Positions 60,891 to 64,000 of a stretch of DNA of 64,000 nucleotides are shown here, in pieces. Source of the stretch: Camarhynchus parvulus (Eukaryota; Chordata; Aves; Passeriformes; Thraupidae); assembly GCF_901933205.1 (NCBI RefSeq), contig NC_044577.1, forward strand, positions 2,553,321 through 2,617,320. Direction: 5' to 3'. The position numbers and the translations under genes were made by a program. Below the pieces are notes generated by a model. It ran no database searches, had not been told where the DNA came from, and worked only from the letters and a program-made list of their open reading frames with translations. Position 1 is the first letter of the stretch. Each line of letters begins with the position of its first letter.

Positions 60891-63800
60891 TTGGACTACT
60901 CTGATTTTAAGTTTATTTCAAGAGGCCATAGCAGATTAGGGGGAAGAAAAGAGAAAGCATTGTGTCAGATCAGCATTAATTCCAAGAGAAGGAAGGGGGG
61001 AATCCTGATGTGCATTTTGTCTGCCACAATCAGGAAATGCTGCAGACATCTCCTCAGCATCATCTGCTGTCCTTATTTCTTCTCCGGGGTTGAGGCACAC
61101 TGGAGACAAAAGATTTTGCAGCCCCAGCAGAAATGTTTGTGGAATGTTTATCTGATCAGCTAAAGCCTTTGAAGGCTTGCTTTGGTAAAGAGTTGTAACA
61201 CTTCATCATTCAGATGCAACTGAAACACTCGGTGTCTCCTTTTTGCAAGAGAGGCTTTTTTTAGGGCAGCAAAATGGTGTTTTGTACCAACAGCAAGAGC
61301 TGAGATGAGGTCAGGGTACCACAGTTCATGGAATTATTTATTTTTCTGGACAAAGCTAGAGACATGGGGAGACATGCTGTTTCATGTTTGTCAGACACAC
61401 TGCACTGTCCACCAAACAAAAGGAAAAAGAGTCCCCAAGCCCCAGTTTTGCTGCTAATTGTGCAGTGAGATGTAAGCTCCCTCCCTCTGCTCTGCAGGAA
61501 AAGAAAACCTGATGCTCGTTACTCCTTTCTGCATCAGGAAGGAGACTGCACAAAAGGGAAAAAGCATCTCTGCTAAGAGTAAGACTGCTGGCTTTTCAAC
61601 GTGGAAAAAGTGATGTCAGACCCACAGAAGCAGCTTGGGAAGAGCCAGATTATTGGCCTGCTCCACAGTTTGGGAGTAACCCCTGGGCAGCCAGACTCTG
61701 CTTCCTGCCCTATCCCATGTGATGGGGTGAAATGAAAGCAAACCTCATTATCATCTTTTAACACCACTTAGCACATCCCAATTTCAAGGCTACCACAGAG
61801 AAATATGGAAAGGTTTTGGTGTCTCCAAGCTGGACAGTGACAGCTCACATGGAGCAGGGCTGTGTGGGTCTACACAGTCACGTTCTGTGGTCAGGGTGAC
61901 ATTTGCAACCGTGCTTCCTGGTGCTTTCTCTGCCTGGATTCCAGGTATTTGTACAAGCTTGGCTGCTTGATGCATTGCAAGAGACAAACACTTCTGATTT
62001 TCCATATGATGCTCAGCAGGGACACTCCTAAATGGCAGCTGCACTGAGCTCACCTTTCTGACCACTGCTCCAGCTGCTTTCAGCTCTCTCCCCAAGCTAA
62101 ATCGTTGATCACAACATTTCTGTGTGCCTGCAGGTGCTACATATTCATTCGTGTCAGCTCAAAGACCACGAGCTCAGACGTATGTCAGGCTGAATCTCCA
62201 GCTTCAAGGGGAAAAACAAACCTCAGGGAGACTATAATGTGCCTGCTCCTACTTCTAACCACTTGGAAAATACCATTTTGTCACAGGACATCAGCTCACC
62301 ATTCTGAGCTACAGCAAATTTGCTTGTAAAGCCCATCTGCCCTCCAGTCCATTCTTGTCCAGTACACGTGCCCTGTTCTGAGCTCAGCCTGGCAGTGGTG
62401 GGGCCATAGCAATACTTCAGCTTGAATCCAGCCCCTTTCAAAGCTCAATTCTGCAGGAGAGGCCTCATCTAGGCTGGGTCCAGCCTAGTAGTTCCTGAAC
62501 TGTCAGCAGAAAAATGCACACCATGCACATGCAAGACTGATGGTGGGAAAGTCTCCCAAAAACAACTGATGATCCCTGCAGCTTCCACTACAATAACTTG
62601 CTTCAGTGCAATTAATTCCTGTAAATCTCCTGATGATACCAGCTATCTCCTACAGACACTGCTGTAGTCTCCTCTAATCTCCAACTGCAGAAAGAATTTT
62701 CCTTATAACTTTCTTGTCTCTGTGGGGAACGTTGTCATTTCTGCTTTCTGACTTTCAGTGTCACAGAGCTGCTCTGAACCTTTTCCCAAGTCTCTTTCCC
62801 CTCACCTTACTTTTTTTTTTCCCTTCTTTTTAAAACATTTTAGGCTTTTAGTTGCATTGTTCCTGGTATTGCTTCATCTGTGCAACTTTTGTTGCTGAAG
62901 CAAATGGGGCTGGAGCTTGAGCAAAGCAAGTTCAGAGCAAGAAATGAGATAACTGAGGCAGGAATGAGACAAGGCAATGCCCTGCTCTTGCGAAAGAGAA
63001 ATAGAAAATATAAATTTCTGAGGTTGCAAACAAGCCCTTTCTGCTGAATCAAACCACAGCATTACAGGCTGCAGCAAAGGATGGTTTCGACATTTTCAGG
63101 GCTGTGGTGTTTAGGATTAATTTAGGATATTTTGCTTTTGTCATGATTTGAAATCTTTCATACCCCCACAAAGCAAAGAGCAACAACTGTGTACTTTAAT
63201 CCTTGCAGTTCCTCAAAGATATTGAAATGTTTGAAATCCACTGCACTCCACGGGAGGCTTGAAAGTATTCCTTTAAAAGGAAATTATGGTTGAGATATCA
63301 ATGTCAATACAGTGCTAGCTTCACTAAAGTTCCACTAGCTACAAAGAAAATGTTTATTTATGTACCCTTCCACGATTCCTTGCATGTACTGAGCATTATA
63401 AATGTTTCCAGGAAAAATTACTGTTTATTTACAAGTTTTATTAGCACAGCACCACGTGACCTGATGTTAATGGGCTGGGGGGACTATAAAGAGGCAAAAC
63501 CATTTTGCTTGGAGGAGAATAAAATATAAAGGCACAAAATATGATTGAAATGATGAGCTGAAGCCCAGAGAAATGGAAAAAGCTGCCCAAAGTCCCACAG
63601 ACCCAGATGAGCCGACATTTGCACATTCTTACTCTGACCTATGTCTGGGGTGAGCACCATGGATATTTCCCAGGGAGAACTTTGGCCCCATTAGCTTAGA
63701 TTTTAGAAAATCTCAGGCTATGCTAATTAATTTATTTATTTATTGCCTCTGTGCTATGTACAGGATGAGGAGCCATTAAAATGAGCACAGTTCTGCTCTA

Positions 63801-64000
63801 GGGTTATGTGTCTGCAGGGCCCATCAGAGGGGCTGCATTGTTTTTCCTTGCAGCTATGATGCAGGAATTAATACTGGACTATGAACTTTCCAAATTCACT
63901 CACAATCTGATCTCTGCTAAGCAGATCCCTACAGATATTTCTTTCTTCTTAAAAATCACGTTCCAAGTTCCCTAATAAAAAAATGTATCAAGGTAAACCA
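60891..64000. other. Unique non-coding sequence, no gene seen
   Basis: No repeat family is recognised. Small items are a run of T at about 62810-62819 and TTTATTTATTTATT at 63731-63744. An AT-rich, repeat-free stretch at 63710-63790 has GCTAATTAATTT, but I see no motif cluster strong enough to call. Confidence 0.5.

Noticed and set aside
1..64000. A gene cluster, defence system or other undescribed multi-gene system
   Set aside because: No pair of adjacent, same-strand open frames with plausible starts, domains or codon structure exists. The content is explained by unique non-coding DNA, CR1, LTRs and microsatellites.

Overview
The window looks like gene-free nuclear DNA from a bird, most likely a songbird (passerine). 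The evidence is a repeat landscape of 5'-truncated CR1 LINE copies that share one conserved 3' end, solo endogenous-retrovirus LTRs of passerine type, no Alu- or B1-like SINEs, scarce CpG and many short microsatellites. I found no bacterial, viral or organellar gene organisation. The longest open frames are explained by antisense CR1 sequence or by microsatellites. I could not support any exon, tRNA, rRNA or other RNA gene. The window is best read as intergenic or intronic DNA.

Layout. 1-10 kb: mostly unique sequence, with CR1 fragments at 2.5 and 4.0 kb, a GAGATA/GATA microsatellite at 3.7-3.9 kb, and two LTRs of one family in inverted orientation at 6.4-7.3 kb. 10.9-12.1 kb: two LTR-like units joined head to tail with no internal sequence, followed by a CpG-richer block at 12.2-12.8 kb. 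16.1-16.3 kb: an AT-rich block with hairpins. 18-31 kb: CR1 at 18.0 kb, an LTR at 24.0-24.5 kb, a homeodomain/AP-1 motif cluster at 27.6 kb and a possible LTR at 27.9 kb. 31.9-32.6 kb: a solo LTR with a short target-site duplication. 36-46 kb: CR1 copies, a CCATC pentamer array and a 208-bp tandem duplication containing a CR1 3' end. 50-55 kb: two more CR1 copies around a small CpG-richer segment. 56.4-56.7 kb: a 346-bp GGAAA purine array. 58.7-59.1 kb: another LTR. 60.7 kb: a fragment of the CR1 reverse-transcriptase region.

By rough hand tally, recognisable interspersed repeats and microsatellites cover somewhat over a tenth of the window. Nothing here forms a gene cluster or pathway, and I see no convincing undescribed biological system. 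The most interesting structures are the LTR-LTR tandem with a 131-bp perfectly identical island, the inverted LTR pair, the CR1-containing tandem duplication and the TAATTA/AP-1 cluster.
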